DNA of 5,291 nt from an uncultured Flavobacteriales bacterium. Its GTDB lineage: Bacteria; Bacteroidota; Bacteroidia; Flavobacteriales; Vicingaceae. Below are positions 5,261-5,291 of the stretch, piece after piece. Within the stretch, counting starts at the first letter, position 1. Each line of letters begins with the position of its first letter. A program made the translations under genes and the position numbers. The stretch spans positions 1 through 5,291 of the forward strand of contig CAMPHX010000123.1 of assembly GCA_946886085.1 (NCBI GenBank), read 5' to 3'. The notes below the pieces were generated by a model that worked only from the letters and a program-made list of their open reading frames with translations, had not been told where the DNA came from and did no database searches.

Positions 5261-5291
5261 TAGTTTATGTCCAAATTGTCAACTATTGTTA

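Larger units (their letters stand above)
4744..5291. other. Intergenic region packed with inverted repeats, no convincing gene
   Basis: Beyond the E1 leader, no reading frame here looks like a protein on either strand, and I see no tRNA or rRNA. The region holds a 175-base segment with inverted ends (4834-5008), a 12-base palindrome AAACAGCTGTTT (4914-4925) inside it, and two short hairpin elements in opposite orientation (5076-5110 and 5165-5203). A pair of 10-base inverted copies of AGTACTATTT (complement of 5141-5150, and 5215-5224) brackets the last hairpin. The final 60 bases may begin another gene. Confidence 0.65.

Noticed and set aside
5267..5291. Start of a new forward gene at the right edge
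   Set aside because: Only eight codons are visible after the ATG, with no ribosome site and a poor match to a promoter. It is mentioned under the candidate promoter only.

Overview
The window looks like a piece of an AT-rich Bacteroidota chromosome, most likely from the Flavobacteriia or a relative. Three things suggest this. The branched-chain 2-oxoacid dehydrogenase E1 has its alpha and beta parts fused in one chain. The genes lack strong Shine-Dalgarno sites and have A/T-rich leaders. The gaps between genes carry short hairpin repeats (C-run/G-run hairpins and GTCATT...AATCT elements) of a kind I recall from these genomes. The assignment is inference from gene content and style; no marker gene is present.

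Layout: positions 1-60 hold the last 19 codons of an unidentified forward gene. Its TGA stop overlaps by four bases a TTG start codon for nadB (57-1625, forward), which encodes L-aspartate oxidase, the first enzyme of NAD synthesis from aspartate. On the reverse strand a two-gene operon runs toward nadB. The fused thiamine-diphosphate E1 gene (4709 to 2616) comes first, followed after only 7 bases by a small alpha/beta hydrolase gene (2608 to 1925). The two transcription units converge on a gap (1626-1924) that holds a G/C-rich hairpin for nadB and a hairpin plus T-tract that probably ends the reverse operon. Positions 4710-5291 hold no convincing gene. They contain the E1 leader and a dense group of inverted repeats.

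How the genes work together: NadB makes iminoaspartate for NadA, which is not in the window. The fused E1 decarboxylates a 2-oxoacid, probably from valine, leucine or isoleucine, and passes the acyl group to an E2 lipoyl protein encoded elsewhere. The hydrolase substrate is unknown, but its tight coupling to E1 suggests a link to acyl-CoA or ester metabolism. I see no functional link between nadB and the reverse operon beyond being neighbours.

The genes are ordinary and I do not see a new multi-gene system. The notable content is in the gaps. There are several members of a GTCATT...AATCT hairpin family. A 175-base segment is bounded by 24-base inverted ends. A 30-base sequence is repeated exactly, in opposite orientation, on either side of the E1-hydrolase operon. 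There is also a perfect 22-base palindrome.
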